A program made the translations under genes and the position numbers. From the NCBI RefSeq assembly GCF_008692035.1, contig NZ_VTFG01000001.1, positions 3,721,501-3,785,500 on the forward strand: a stretch of DNA of 64,000 nucleotides, given 5' to 3'. Under the pieces are notes generated by a model. The model ran no database searches and was not told the DNA's origin. It saw only the letters and a program-made list of their open reading frames with translations. This document shows, one piece after another, positions 45,148 to 54,497 of the stretch (position 1 is the first letter of the stretch; every line of letters begins with the position of its first letter). Source of the stretch: Pseudomonas marginalis. GTDB taxonomy: Bacteria > Pseudomonadota > Gammaproteobacteria > Pseudomonadales > Pseudomonadaceae.

Positions 45148-47427
45148 TTAAAGGGTCTTGGCAGACGCCGGGTTGATCATCCGCGTCAGCCCCAGGTTTT
45201 TCAGCGCCAATTGCAGCGAGCTGTGGATAACCTGCGGGTTGTCGATGGTCATCAACTCCGCCAGCAGATCCTTGGCCATGCTCAGTTCAACCTGGCGCAG
45301 CATCCACTTCACCTTCGGCAGGTTGGTGGCGTTCATCGACAGGCTGTCAAAGCCCATCGCCATCAACAGCACCGCTGCCGCCGGGTCACCGGCCATTTCA
45401 CCGCAGATGCTCACCGGCTTGCCTTCGGCATGGGCGTCGCGCACCACGTGTTGCAGGGCTTGCAGCACCGCCGGATGCAGGTAGTCGTAAAGATCGGCCA
45501 CCCGTGGGTTGTTACGGTCCACGGCCAGCAGGTACTGGGTCAGGTCGTTGGAGCCCACGGACAGGAAGTCCACCTGCCGCGCCAGTTCCTTGGCCTGATA
45601 CACCGCCGCCGGGATTTCGATCATCACGCCAATCGGCGGCATCGGTACGTCGGCGCCTTCGTCGCGCACTTCGCCCCAGGCACGGTGGATCAGGTGCAAG
45701 GCTTCTTCCAGTTCATGGGTGCCGGAGATCATCGGCAGCAGGATGCGCAGGTTGTTCAGGCCTTCGCTGGCCTTGAGCATGGCACGGGTCTGCACCAGGA
45801 AGATTTCAGGGTGGTCGAGGGTAACGCGAATACCGCGCCAGCCGAGGAAGGGGTTGTCTTCCTTGATCGGGAAATACGACAGTGACTTGTCGCCGCCAAT
45901 GTCCAGGCTGCGCATGGTCACCGGCAACGGGTGGAAGGCGGACAGTTGCTCGCGATAAATCGCCAGTTGCTCCTTCTCACTCGGGAACCGCTGGTTGATC
46001 ATGAACGGCACTTCAGTGCGGTACAGCCCCACCCCTTCGGCACCGCGCTGTTGCGCGCGTGCCACATCGGCCAGCAGGCCGGTGTTGACCAGCAGCGGTA
46101 CACGGTGACCGTCGAGGGTCACGCACGGCAGTTCGCGCAAGGAATCGAGCCCGAGCGCCAGTTGCTTCTCTTCTTCCACCACCTCGGCGTATTGCTTGCG
46201 CAGGACTTCGCTGGGGTTGGTAAACACCTCGCCGCGATGGCCATCGACGATCATGTCGATACCGTCGACCTTGGAGTACGGCAGGTCCACCAGGCCCATC
46301 ACCGTCGGAATGCCCATGGCCCGGGCCAGGATCGCGACGTGGGAGTTACCCGAACCCAGGACCGAGACCAGGCCCACCAACTTGCCTTCAGGCACTTCGC
46401 CGAGCATGGTGGCGGTCAGTTCTTCACTGATCAGGATGGTGTTGTCGGGGTAGACCAGGTTGGTGCTGCGGTCTTCCTGCAGGTAGGCCAGCAGGCGGCG
46501 GCCGAGGTCACGCACATCCGAGGCCCGCTCGCGCAGGTAGGCGTCGTCCATCAATTCGAAACGGTTGACGTGATCGGTGACCACCTGGCGCAGCGCGCCC
46601 TGGGCCCACTGGCCGGTCTTGATCACGGTCTTGACTTCGTTCCCGAGGGACGCGTCGTCGAGCATCATCTGGTACACGTCGAACAACGCGCGCTCTTCGG
46701 GGCGCAGCTGGGTGGCCAGCTTGGTCGACAGGTTGCGCATGTCGGCGCGCACGCCTTCCAGGGCCGTCTTGAACAGTTTGATTTCAGCGTCGATGTCGTC
46801 GACGTGCTTGTCCGGCACCACATCGAGGTCGGCCGGCGGCAACATGACCACGGCAGTACCGACCGCCGCCCCCGGTGAACCCGGTACACCGACGAACTTG
46901 GCTTCCTGGATCCCCTTGCCCTGGCCGCCCAGGCCGCGAATCGAGCCGGTGGCTTCGGCGTGGGCGATAACCCCGGCGAGCTGCGCGCTCATGGTCACGA
47001 GGAAGGCTTCTTCGCCCTCGTCGAACTGGCGACGTTCTTTTTGCTGGATGACCAATACGCCGACGACGCGGCGGTGGTGAATGATCGGTGCGCCGAGGAA
47101 CGAGGCGTAGCGCTCTTCGCCGGTTTCGGCAAAGTAGCGATAACGCGGGTGATCGGCCGCGTTTTCAAGGTTCAGGGGTTCTTCACGCGTCCCCACCAAG
47201 CCCACCAGACCTTCATTGGGCGCCATGCTGACCTTGCCGATGGAGCGCTTGTTCAAGCCCTCGGTGGCCATCAGCACAAAACGGTTGGTCTCTGGGTCCA
47301 GCAGGTAAACCGAGCAGACCTGGCTGCCCATGGCTTCCTTGACGCGCAACACAATAATCCCCAACGCCGCCTTGAGATCCTTGGCGGAGTTAACTTCCTG
47401 GACGATCTTGCGCAGCGTATTGAGCAT
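45148..47427 (-). CDS. ptsP: PTS enzyme I-Ntr (PEP-protein phosphotransferase)
   Basis: A 759-residue enzyme of the nitrogen PTS. An N-terminal GAF domain (about 1-160) is followed by the enzyme I domains: the phosphohistidine is His363 in GSGNSHVAILARAMG, and the PEP-binding barrel includes LLVNTGL, GLYRTEVPFM, FLGWRGIRV, and the catalytic GSNDLTQYLLAVDR. It passes phosphate from PEP to NPr and on to EIIA-Ntr, influencing nitrogen, potassium and envelope regulation. It lies 22 bases downstream of rppH on the same strand, the standard order in proteobacteria. Confidence 0.97.
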   Translation of the reverse strand: MLNTLRKIVQEVNSAKDLKAALGIIVLRVKEAMGSQVCSVYLLDPETNRFVLMATEGLNKRSIGKVSMAPNEGLVGLVGTREEPLNLENAADHPRYRYFAETGEERYASFLGAPIIHHRRVVGVLVIQQKERRQFDEGEEAFLVTMSAQLAGVIAHAEATGSIRGLGGQGKGIQEAKFVGVPGSPGAAVGTAVVMLPPADLDVVPDKHVDDIDAEIKLFKTALEGVRADMRNLSTKLATQLRPEERALFDVYQMMLDDASLGNEVKTVIKTGQWAQGALRQVVTDHVNRFELMDDAYLRERASDVRDLGRRLLAYLQEDRSTNLVYPDNTILISEELTATMLGEVPEGKLVGLVSVLGSGNSHVAILARAMGIPTVMGLVDLPYSKVDGIDMIVDGHRGEVFTNPSEVLRKQYAEVVEEEKQLALGLDSLRELPCVTLDGHRVPLLVNTGLLADVARAQQRGAEGVGLYRTEVPFMINQRFPSEKEQLAIYREQLSAFHPLPVTMRSLDIGGDKSLSYFPIKEDNPFLGWRGIRVTLDHPEIFLVQTRAMLKASEGLNNLRILLPMISGTHELEEALHLIHRAWGEVRDEGADVPMPPIGVMIEIPAAVYQAKELARQVDFLSVGSNDLTQYLLAVDRNNPRVADLYDYLHPAVLQALQHVVRDAHAEGKPVSICGEMAGDPAAAVLLMAMGFDSLSMNATNLPKVKWMLRQVELSMAKDLLAELMTIDNPQVIHSSLQLALKNLGLTRMINPASAKTL

Positions 47428-47449
47428 GGCTCGGGGTCGAACTCCGTCG

Positions 47450-47929
47450 TCAGTCGCGCGCTAAAAGGCGCGGGGCAAGCTCTTTGAGAGCGCGACGATA
47501 AACCTCGCGCTTGAATGTCACCACCTGGCCCAACGGGTACCAATAACTGACCCAACGCCAGCCATCGAACTCCGGTTTACCGGTCAAATCCATCCGCACC
47601 CGCTGCTCGTTGGAGATCAGGCGCAGGAGAAACCATTTCTGCTTCTGGCCGATGCACAGCGGTTGGCTGTGGGTACGCACCAGGCGTTGCGGCAAACGAT
47701 AGCGCAACCAGCCCCGGGTACAGGCCAAAATCTGCACATCTTCACGCTCAAGGCCGACTTCTTCATTCAACTCACGGTACAAGGCGTCTTCAGGGGTTTC
47801 GTCGGGGTTGATTCCGCCTTGAGGAAACTGCCAGGCATCTTGGTTGATTCGGCGAGCCCATAGCACCTGTCCGGCATCATTCGTAAGAATAATCCCGACA
47901 TTAGGACGGAAACCATCGGGGTCGATCAC
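47450..47929 (-). CDS. rppH: RNA pyrophosphohydrolase
   Basis: RppH removes pyrophosphate from the 5' end of transcripts and starts RNA decay. The 159-residue product begins at GTG 47929 (protein [13 protein letters not shown]), with GAGG eight bases ahead; this gives the usual length, so the longer frame to 47989 is rejected. The Nudix box [20 protein letters not shown] fits GX5EX7REUXEE. It is followed by ptsP and is divergent from the HAD phosphatase. Confidence 0.96.
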   Translation of the reverse strand: MIDPDGFRPNVGIILTNDAGQVLWARRINQDAWQFPQGGINPDETPEDALYRELNEEVGLEREDVQILACTRGWLRYRLPQRLVRTHSQPLCIGQKQKWFLLRLISNEQRVRMDLTGKPEFDGWRWVSYWYPLGQVVTFKREVYRRALKELAPRLLARD

Positions 47930-48072
47930 GGCAACAACCTCGCAAACGCATGTCGCCGCATTGTTCCACAAAGGTTGTTCCAGCGGCAACGAGGCTTCTT
48001 ACCTTATGTGCACTCTTGTGAAAAGACCGTATTCTGGACGCCTTTTTACAGACTTTTCAGCGAGTAACTGCA

Positions 48073-48732
48073 ATGCGCCTGGCTTTATTCGACTTGGACA
48101 ACACCCTTCTCGGCGGTGACAGCGACCACGCCTGGGGCGATTACCTCTGCGAGCGGGGGATTCTCGACGCGGTCGCCTACAAAGCCCGCAACGACGAGTT
48201 CTACCAGGACTACCTGGCCGGCAAGCTGGACAACGCCGCCTACCTGAACTTCTGCCTGGAAATCCTCGGCCGCACCGAGATGGCCCAGCTGGACGAATGG
48301 CATAACGACTATATGCGCGACTGCATCGAGCCGATCATGCTGCCCCTGGCCGCTGAACTGCTGGCCAAGCACCGCGCCGCTGGCGACAAGCTGGTGATCA
48401 TCACCGCCACCAACCGTTTCGTCACCGCGCCAATTGCCGCACGCCTGGGCGTCGAGACGCTGATCGCCACCGAGTGCGAGATGGAAAATGGCCGCTACAC
48501 CGGGCGCAGCACTGATGTGCCGTGCTTTCGTGAAGGCAAGGTGACGCGCTTGAATCGGTGGTTGGAAGAAACCGGGCACAGCCTGGAAGACAGTTACTTC
48601 TACAGCGACTCGATGAATGACCTGCCGCTGTTGGAGCAGGTGACGCATCCGGTGGCGGTGGATCCGGATCCGAATCTGCGCGCTGAAGCCGAGAAACGGG
48701 GTTGGCCGGTGATTACCCTGCGTAGCGAGTAA
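48073..48732 (+). CDS. HAD-IB family phosphatase
   Basis: A 219-residue HAD hydrolase of subfamily IB (SerB/CicA-like). Motif I is DLDNTLL (residues 7-13), motif II lies in IITATNR, and motif IV is in [11 protein letters not shown]. It is a cytoplasmic phosphomonoesterase; histidinol phosphate and phosphoserine are substrates of relatives but neither can be assigned. The gene is divergent from rppH and followed by a large inverted repeat. Confidence 0.88.
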   Translation: MRLALFDLDNTLLGGDSDHAWGDYLCERGILDAVAYKARNDEFYQDYLAGKLDNAAYLNFCLEILGRTEMAQLDEWHNDYMRDCIEPIMLPLAAELLAKHRAAGDKLVIITATNRFVTAPIAARLGVETLIATECEMENGRYTGRSTDVPCFREGKVTRLNRWLEETGHSLEDSYFYSDSMNDLPLLEQVTHPVAVDPDPNLRAEAEKRGWPVITLRSE

Positions 48733-48734
48733 CC

Positions 48735-48865
48735 GTGGTGAGCGGGCTTGCCCCGCGCTGGGCTGCGAAGCAGCCCCAAAACCTGCCAACCGGTCTCATC
48801 AGGAAAAATGCGGGCCTTTGTCGGGGCTGCTTCGCAGCCCAGCGCGGGGCAAGCCCGCTCACCAC
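48735..48865. repeat. Large inverted repeat with 43-base perfect arms
   Basis: Arms 48735-48777 and 48823-48865 are exact complements and the loop is 45 bases. Each arm is a composite of the GTGGTGAGCGGGCTTGCCCC REP found after coaD and a second palindrome GGCTGCGAAGCAGCC. This is a REPIN-like element of a second family, larger than the others in the window, lying between convergent genes. Confidence 0.88.
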
Positions 48866-48881
48866 AGAAGCCCTCACCGCA

Positions 48882-49295
48882 TTAAACCGGCTTGGCGCCC
48901 ATGAGCCCGGCAATCGCCACAAACCCCACCAGGCTTACCACGGCCAGCACCAGGGTGAAATTCAGGCTGCCACCCTCGCCTTTGCGCAGCCGGTTAAGCC
49001 GTGCCACCAGCCAGAACCAGGCCAGCGCCGCCACGGTGTAGAGGATGCTGGAACCCAGGATCCAGGCCTGCCCCAGCGGCCAGCCGACCAGGTGCACCAG
49101 CCACCAGCCGGTAAACGGCATGCTGACCATGCAAACGCCCATCAGTAACCACACGAACGCCCACGGGCGCTGCACGGTCACGGCCGGGCCGGCGCTGCGC
49201 TTGCGCCAGGCCAGCAGCGCCAGGCCTAGGCCGCTGAGCAGCAGCAACACCGTGGCGGCTACGTGGATAACTTTGAGGGTGGTAAGGGTTTCCAT
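48882..49295 (-). CDS. DUF2269 membrane protein
   Basis: A 137-residue integral membrane protein with four hydrophobic segments (about 7-27, 45-66, 77-98 and 112-133), fitting the DUF2269 family. The N-terminal KVIHVAATVLLLLSGLG contains a histidine in the first span, as in family members. Function unknown. AAGGA precedes the ATG. It is 41 bases downstream of ilvA on the same strand and may be read with it. Confidence 0.82.
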   Translation of the reverse strand: METLTTLKVIHVAATVLLLLSGLGLALLAWRKRSAGPAVTVQRPWAFVWLLMGVCMVSMPFTGWWLVHLVGWPLGQAWILGSSILYTVAALAWFWLVARLNRLRKGEGGSLNFTLVLAVVSLVGFVAIAGLMGAKPV

Positions 49296-49336
49296 CTGTC
49301 GTTTTCCTTAAAGGCCGCCCCAATCAGCGTAGTCGC

Positions 49337-50851
49337 TCAACCGAGAAACAGTTTGTAGGCCGGGTTATCGCTTTCATCCCAATACGGGTAGCCAATGGCT
49401 TCCAGGGCCGCCGGGACCAGGTGACGCTCGTTCGCCGGCACTTGCAGGCCGGCGACCACACGGCCGTCAGCGGCACCGTGGTTGCGATAGTGGAACATCG
49501 AGATGTTCCAGCGCCCGCCCAATTTATTAAGAAAGTTGAACAAGGCCCCCGGACGCTCCGGGAATTCGAAGCGAAACACCACTTCATCACTGACCTGGGC
49601 CGCATGCCCACCCACCATATGGCGGATGTGCAACTTGGCCAGTTCGTTCTCGGTCAGGTCCAGCACCGGGAAACCCTGGCTGGTGAGGCTGGCGATCAGC
49701 GCACTGCGCGGGTCGTTTTCCGGGTGGGTCTGCACGCCGACAAAGATGTGCGCTTCGCTGCCGGAGTGGTAGCGGTAGTTGAACTCGGTGATCTGGCGCT
49801 TGCCCACCGCCTCGCAGAACGCCTTGAAGCTGCCCGGTTTCTCAGGGATGGTCACGGCAATAATGGCTTCGCGACCTTCACCCAGCTCGGCGCGCTCGGC
49901 CACATGGCGCAGGCGGTCGAAGTTGACGTTGGCGCCGGAGTCGATGGCCACCAGGGTCTGGCCGGTGACGCCACGGGTCTCCACGTATTTCTTGATGCCT
50001 GCTACGCCGAGCGCGCCGGCCGGCTCGGTGATGGAACGGGTGTCGTCGTAGATGTCCTTGATCGCGGCACAGATTTCATCGGTGCTGACGGTGATCACTT
50101 CATCCACATAGTGTTTGCAGATGTCGAAGGTGTGCTGGCCGATCTGCGCCACCGCCACGCCATCGGCAAAAATGCCCACGGTGGGCAGCACCACGCGCTC
50201 GCCGGCGGCCATGGCAGCTTGCAGGCAGTTGGAGTCGTCCGGTTCGACGCCGATGATCCTGATCTCCGGGCGCAGGTATTTCACGTACGCCGCAATGCCC
50301 GCGATCAGCCCGCCGCCGCCCACCGGTACGAAAATCGCGTCCAGGGGCCCCGGGTGCTGGCGCAGGATCTCCATCGCCACGGTGCCCTGCCCGGCAATGG
50401 TGTGCGGATCATCGTAGGGGTGAATGTAGACGTAGCCTTTTTCGTCGACCAGCTTCAGCGAGTAGGCCAGGGCTTCCGGGAAGGAATCGCCGTGCAGCAC
50501 CACTTTGCCGCCACGGGAGCGCACGCCTTCGACCTTGATCTCCGGAGTCGTCTTGGGCATCACGATCGTGGCCTTGACCCCCAGCACCTTGGCCGCCAGG
50601 GCCAGGCCCTGGGCATGGTTGCCCGCCGAGGCCGTGACCACGCCGCGCGCGCGCTCTTCAGCCGTCAATTGAGTCAGCTTGTTGTACGCGCCGCGAATCT
50701 TGAACGAGAACACCGGCTGCAAGTCTTCACGCTTGAGCCAGACCTTGTTGCCCAGCCGCTCGGAGAGCTGGCGGGCGGTCTGCAGCGGGGTTTCTACGGC
50801 AACGTCATAGACGCGCGAGGTGAGGATCTTTTTGACGTACTGTTCAAGCAT
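49337..50851 (-). CDS. ilvA: Biosynthetic threonine ammonia-lyase (threonine deaminase)
   Basis: IlvA converts threonine to 2-oxobutanoate, the committed step to isoleucine. The 504-residue protein has the PLP lysine in [11 protein letters not shown] (about residues 49-59), the phosphate-binding glycine loop [10 protein letters not shown], and a C-terminal regulatory region with two ACT-like repeats (about 330-500) for isoleucine and valine control, so it is the biosynthetic form. It is divergent from rpiA across 136 bases, as is usual in pseudomonads. Confidence 0.97.
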   Translation of the reverse strand: MLEQYVKKILTSRVYDVAVETPLQTARQLSERLGNKVWLKREDLQPVFSFKIRGAYNKLTQLTAEERARGVVTASAGNHAQGLALAAKVLGVKATIVMPKTTPEIKVEGVRSRGGKVVLHGDSFPEALAYSLKLVDEKGYVYIHPYDDPHTIAGQGTVAMEILRQHPGPLDAIFVPVGGGGLIAGIAAYVKYLRPEIRIIGVEPDDSNCLQAAMAAGERVVLPTVGIFADGVAVAQIGQHTFDICKHYVDEVITVSTDEICAAIKDIYDDTRSITEPAGALGVAGIKKYVETRGVTGQTLVAIDSGANVNFDRLRHVAERAELGEGREAIIAVTIPEKPGSFKAFCEAVGKRQITEFNYRYHSGSEAHIFVGVQTHPENDPRSALIASLTSQGFPVLDLTENELAKLHIRHMVGGHAAQVSDEVVFRFEFPERPGALFNFLNKLGGRWNISMFHYRNHGAADGRVVAGLQVPANERHLVPAALEAIGYPYWDESDNPAYKLFLG

Positions 50852-50987
50852 CGGCGGAAATCACTGGGCGGGTTGGGCAGGGCCAAGGAGTCTAACCCAG
50901 CGTTTGGCCGGGCGACCACACGAATCCGGAGGTTTTGTTGGGTTATACTCGCGCCCCTCTTTACTCCCCGCCCGTTCCGGAGCCCGC

Positions 50988-51659
50988 ATGACCCAGGATC
51001 AACTCAAACAGGCAGTGGCCCAGGCCGCCGTCGATTTAATCCTTCCCAAACTCGACGACAAGAGCATCGTCGGTGTCGGCACCGGCTCCACCGCCAACTG
51101 CTTTATCGATGCGCTGGCCCGGCACAAAGGCGCGTTCGACGGCGCCGTTGCCAGTTCCGAAGCCACCGCCGCGCGCCTCAAGGGCCATGGCATTCCGGTG
51201 TACGAGCTCAACACCGTGAGCGACCTGGAGTTCTACGTCGACGGCGCCGATGAAAGCGACGAACACCTGAACCTGATCAAGGGCGGCGGTGCAGCCCTGA
51301 CCCGCGAGAAAATCGTCGCGGCGGTGGCCAAGACCTTTATCTGCATCGCCGACGCCAGCAAGCTGGTACCGGTGCTCGGCGCGTTCCCGCTGCCGGTGGA
51401 AGTCATCCCGATGGCCCGCAGCCACGTGGCTCGCGAGATGGTGAAGCTGGGTGGCGATCCGGTGTACCGCGAAGGCGTGTTGACCGACAACGGCAACATC
51501 ATCCTCGACGTGTTCAATATGCAGATCACCAACCCAGTGGAGCTTGAGACCCAGATCAACGCCATCGTCGGCGTGGTCACCAACGGCCTGTTCGCGGCGC
51601 GTCCGGCGGATGTGCTGCTGCTGGGCACTTCCGAAGGCGTGAAAACCCTTAAAGCCTGA
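50988..51659 (+). CDS. rpiA: Ribose-5-phosphate isomerase A
   Basis: RpiA interconverts ribose 5-phosphate and ribulose 5-phosphate in the pentose phosphate pathway. The 223-residue product shows [15 protein letters not shown] (about 26-40), [25 protein letters not shown] with the catalytic aspartates and glutamate, and [13 protein letters not shown] precedes the ATG; a TATACT -10 box lies at 50944-50949. The frame extends upstream to 50820 but the start at 50988 gives the normal length. Confidence 0.97.
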   Translation: MTQDQLKQAVAQAAVDLILPKLDDKSIVGVGTGSTANCFIDALARHKGAFDGAVASSEATAARLKGHGIPVYELNTVSDLEFYVDGADESDEHLNLIKGGGAALTREKIVAAVAKTFICIADASKLVPVLGAFPLPVEVIPMARSHVAREMVKLGGDPVYREGVLTDNGNIILDVFNMQITNPVELETQINAIVGVVTNGLFAARPADVLLLGTSEGVKTLKA

Positions 51660-51677
51660 TGCAAAACCCAATGTGTC

Positions 51678-52592
51678 TCAGGGATTGGGTTTCTTGAACA
51701 CGTAGAACAGGTTCGGCTCGCTGACCAGATACAACGTGCCCTCGTCATCCATGGCGATCCCTTCGGCCTGGGGCACCCGTTTTTTCAGGCCATGGCGCCC
51801 ATTGAGCAGAGACAGGCTGCTCAATGGGCGACCGTCGATATCCAGCTCCAGCACCAGGAACGACTCATCCGACAGCGCCAGCAAATGACCGCTGCGCTCG
51901 TCGTATTGCAGGCTCGACAGGTCGCGCACAAACAGCCCGGCATCGCGCTTGGGGTTGTTGATCACGTGCACCGAGTAGGTTTTTTCCGGTTTGAAATGGG
52001 GAAAGCCGTGGACCTCGTAGATCAGCATCGGGTCGCGTTCCTTGGCCACGAACAGGCGCTTGCCCACCGAGTCATAGGCCAACCCCTCAAACCCCTTGTT
52101 GCCCCCGACGTGCAGGCCCAGGGTCATCTGTTCCGCATCGGCGGCGTCGAGGAACTGGGTATCGTCGTCCACATGCACCTTGATCAGCCGCTGCTGGCGC
52201 TCGTCGGTGATGACATAGATGTTGTCGCTGATAAATTCCACCGCCTCGGCATCACCAAACCCCACCAACGGGATGCGTCGCAGGATCTTGCCCTCAAGGG
52301 ACAGCTCGATCAGCTCGGCATTTTTATTGGTGACCGTAAACAGGCTCTTGCGTACCGGGTCGTAGGTGAGGGCCGAGACATCGTCGTCGAGCCCTTCGAT
52401 AACCTGGGCCTCAAGGGTCACTCGGTAATCCGCCAGGCCGATGGAGCGCTCGTCCGCCGGCTGACGCCAGGCCTGCCAGTTGAACCAGGCGCGCTCGAAC
52501 AGGCGAAAATGCTGCGCAACCGCCCCGGCGCTGACCAGGGCGATCAACACCAGCATAAAAAGAATGGGTTTGGGGCGGGCAAATCGACGCAT
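51678..52592 (-). CDS. SdiA-regulated domain protein (YjiK-like), copy 1
   Basis: A 304-residue protein with one N-terminal membrane anchor (about 10-28) and a periplasmic domain resembling the SdiA-regulated/YjiK six-bladed propeller. Repeated segments such as DVSALTYDPVRKSLFTV, GFGDAEAVEFI and EGIAMDDEGTLYLVSEPN are the blades. Function is unknown; the fold suggests binding or esterase-like activity. It has a close paralogue immediately upstream in transcription order, sharing the C-terminal LVSEPNLFY segment, so the pair arose by tandem duplication. Confidence 0.82.
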   Translation of the reverse strand: MRRFARPKPILFMLVLIALVSAGAVAQHFRLFERAWFNWQAWRQPADERSIGLADYRVTLEAQVIEGLDDDVSALTYDPVRKSLFTVTNKNAELIELSLEGKILRRIPLVGFGDAEAVEFISDNIYVITDERQQRLIKVHVDDDTQFLDAADAEQMTLGLHVGGNKGFEGLAYDSVGKRLFVAKERDPMLIYEVHGFPHFKPEKTYSVHVINNPKRDAGLFVRDLSSLQYDERSGHLLALSDESFLVLELDIDGRPLSSLSLLNGRHGLKKRVPQAEGIAMDDEGTLYLVSEPNLFYVFKKPNP

Positions 52593-52713
52593 CGGGCGGT
52601 GCTCAAAGTCAAAAGTGGCGAATGAATATCACGCCTGTCTGAATTTAAACTTAAACGCACCCTGGTGTCTGGCGAATGCCGCTAATAGAGAAATATCCGA
52701 CGTGATTCGTCTG

Positions 52714-53640
52714 TTATTTCTGCTTTTCGAAACGATAGAACAGGTTTGGCTCACTGACCATATAGAGCGTGCCGTCCTCATCCATGGTGACCCCTTCTGC
52801 GCGGGGGATGGTGTTCTTGAGGCCGTTGAAGCCACCAAGCAGGGTCATGAAGCTGACTTGTTCACCCTTCTCGTCCAACTCCAGCAACAAGTGGGAGTCG
52901 GCCGATAACACCAGCAGATGGCCGGTGCGCGGGTCGATGGCCAGGGCCGAAAGGTTGCGCATGTCCAGCTCTTTGCTGGCCAGTTTCTGTTTATCGCCGA
53001 CCAGGGTCTGGCTGCCGTCGCTTTTCCAGGTGAACAACGCCGGCGGCCGCTCTTCACCCAGCACAAATTGCTGATTGCGCTTGTCCCAGGTAAGCCCCTC
53101 GAACGCTTTGTTCTGATCCTTGGACGGGCCCAGGTCATAGCTCGGGAAGTCGGCCTTGTTCAATTGCTGGGTGGCAGCGTCGATCTTGACGATGGTCAGG
53201 TTGTGCTGGCGTTCGTCGACCACGGCCATCAGGCCATTTTCCATCACGGTCAAGCCTTCCGGGTTGTCCCAGCCATTGAGCGGCATCTTGCGCAATACGT
53301 CGCCTTGCAGGCTCAGCTCGACCAGGAACGGGTTTTTACCCATGACGGAAAACAGGGTTTTGGTCTGCGGGTTATAGGAGACGTCCGAGGCTTCGTCTTT
53401 CTCCATGCCCGGCAAAACCTTGGCGTCGATGACAACGTGATAGTCAGGCAACCACACACTTTCGCTGCGCTCGGCGGGCGTTTCAAAGCCCTCCAACAGC
53501 CACAGCACGCCGCGATCGTCCCAATGCATGGCCCAGGAAATGCCGTACACGATGGCACCCGCCAGAAATAGCCAGGAATACCAGCGCAAGGCAAAGCGAG
53601 AGCGCGGCTTGGGTGTGGCGGAAGGCAGGGACACGGCCAT
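52714..53640 (-). CDS. SdiA-regulated domain protein (YjiK-like), copy 2
   Basis: A 308-residue paralogue of the gene downstream. It has an N-terminal anchor (about 18-35) and matching blades (DEASDVSYNPQTKTLFSV, NGWDNPEGLTVM, EGVTMDEDGTLYMVSEPN). I start at ATG 53640 because this gives the same layout as the paralogue; the frame is open to 53802 through a REP-like repeat. A 121-base gap separates the two copies. No catalytic residues can be assigned. Confidence 0.8.
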   Translation of the reverse strand: MAVSLPSATPKPRSRFALRWYSWLFLAGAIVYGISWAMHWDDRGVLWLLEGFETPAERSESVWLPDYHVVIDAKVLPGMEKDEASDVSYNPQTKTLFSVMGKNPFLVELSLQGDVLRKMPLNGWDNPEGLTVMENGLMAVVDERQHNLTIVKIDAATQQLNKADFPSYDLGPSKDQNKAFEGLTWDKRNQQFVLGEERPPALFTWKSDGSQTLVGDKQKLASKELDMRNLSALAIDPRTGHLLVLSADSHLLLELDEKGEQVSFMTLLGGFNGLKNTIPRAEGVTMDEDGTLYMVSEPNLFYRFEKQK

Positions 53641-53773
53641 GGGGTGCTTTTCCGGAAAGTCAGCGGTAGGTGATAGCACAGGATCAATGGACCCGCGCGC
53701 AGGAGGCTGAGGATTATCCGGATGGGGTGTGAAAAAAATGCAAAAGCCGATGCACGAGATGGATTCGGACCCA

Positions 53774-53802
53774 ATGTGGAAGGGGCAAGCCCCCTCCCAC
53801 AT
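53774..53802. repeat. Single degenerate REP
   Basis: ATGTGGAAGGGGCAAGCCCC followed by CTCCCACAT, a single imperfect palindrome of the GTGGGAGG family that has lost part of its loop. It lies upstream of the SdiA-domain gene and just past the stop of the hydrolase gene at 53810. Confidence 0.65.
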
Positions 53803-53809
53803 CAGGTGC

Positions 53810-54475
53810 TTATCGAACGCTGCTTTCGAAGCGGTTTACGCCGGTCAATTCCAACACCAGGTCATCACCCACATTCAACGGGCCCACGCCGGCCGGGGTG
53901 CCGGTGAGGATCACGTCGCCGGCCTGCAGCGAGAAGCAGCCGGCCATGTACTGGATCATCGGCACGATCGGGTTGAGCATGCTCGCGCTGTTGCCGTCCT
54001 GGCGCACTTCGCCATTGATGGTCAGGCGAATGCCAATATCGGTCACGTCCGCGAAGGTGCTGCCGACCACGAACGGTGCAATCACCGCCGCGCCGTCGAA
54101 GGACTTGGCGATTTCCCACGGCAGGCCCTTGGCTTTCAGCTCGGATTGTTTGTCGCGCAGGGTCAGATCCAGGGCCGGGGCGAAGCCGGAGATGGCGTCC
54201 AGCACTTCTTCACGGCTGGGCTTGTTCGACAGCGGCTTGCCGATCAGCACCGCGATTTCCGCCTCGTAGTGCACCGAACCGCGCTCGGTCGGAATGCTGA
54301 AACCGCCTTCCAGCGGGACGACGCAACTGCCCGGCTTGATGAACAGCAACGGCTCGGTCGGCACCGGGTTATCCAGTTCCTTGGCATGTTCGGCGTAGTT
54401 ACGCCCAATACACACCACTTTACCGACAGGAAAGTGGATATTGGTGCCGTCGACATACTTGTGCTGGTAGCTCAT
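53810..54475 (-). CDS. Fumarylacetoacetate hydrolase family protein
   Basis: A 221-residue member of the FAH family, close in size and form to YcgM/FAHD1-type acylpyruvases and oxaloacetate decarboxylases. Metal-site residues are visible in VHYEAEIAVLIG (two glutamates) and the aspartate of APALDLTLRDKQ; GTPAGVGPLNVGD is the C-terminal signature. AAGGAG precedes the ATG. It follows the D-2-hydroxyglutarate dehydrogenase by 22 bases on the same strand, so both probably work on 2-oxo/2-hydroxy acids. Confidence 0.88.
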   Translation of the reverse strand: MSYQHKYVDGTNIHFPVGKVVCIGRNYAEHAKELDNPVPTEPLLFIKPGSCVVPLEGGFSIPTERGSVHYEAEIAVLIGKPLSNKPSREEVLDAISGFAPALDLTLRDKQSELKAKGLPWEIAKSFDGAAVIAPFVVGSTFADVTDIGIRLTINGEVRQDGNSASMLNPIVPMIQYMAGCFSLQAGDVILTGTPAGVGPLNVGDDLVLELTGVNRFESSVR

Positions 54476-54497
54476 GAAACGACTCCTTCGGGGGCGG

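Noticed and set aside
49421..51253. 610-codon plus-strand frame opposite ilvA and into rpiA
   Set aside because: Antisense to ilvA and out of frame with rpiA; no ribosome site or family resemblance.
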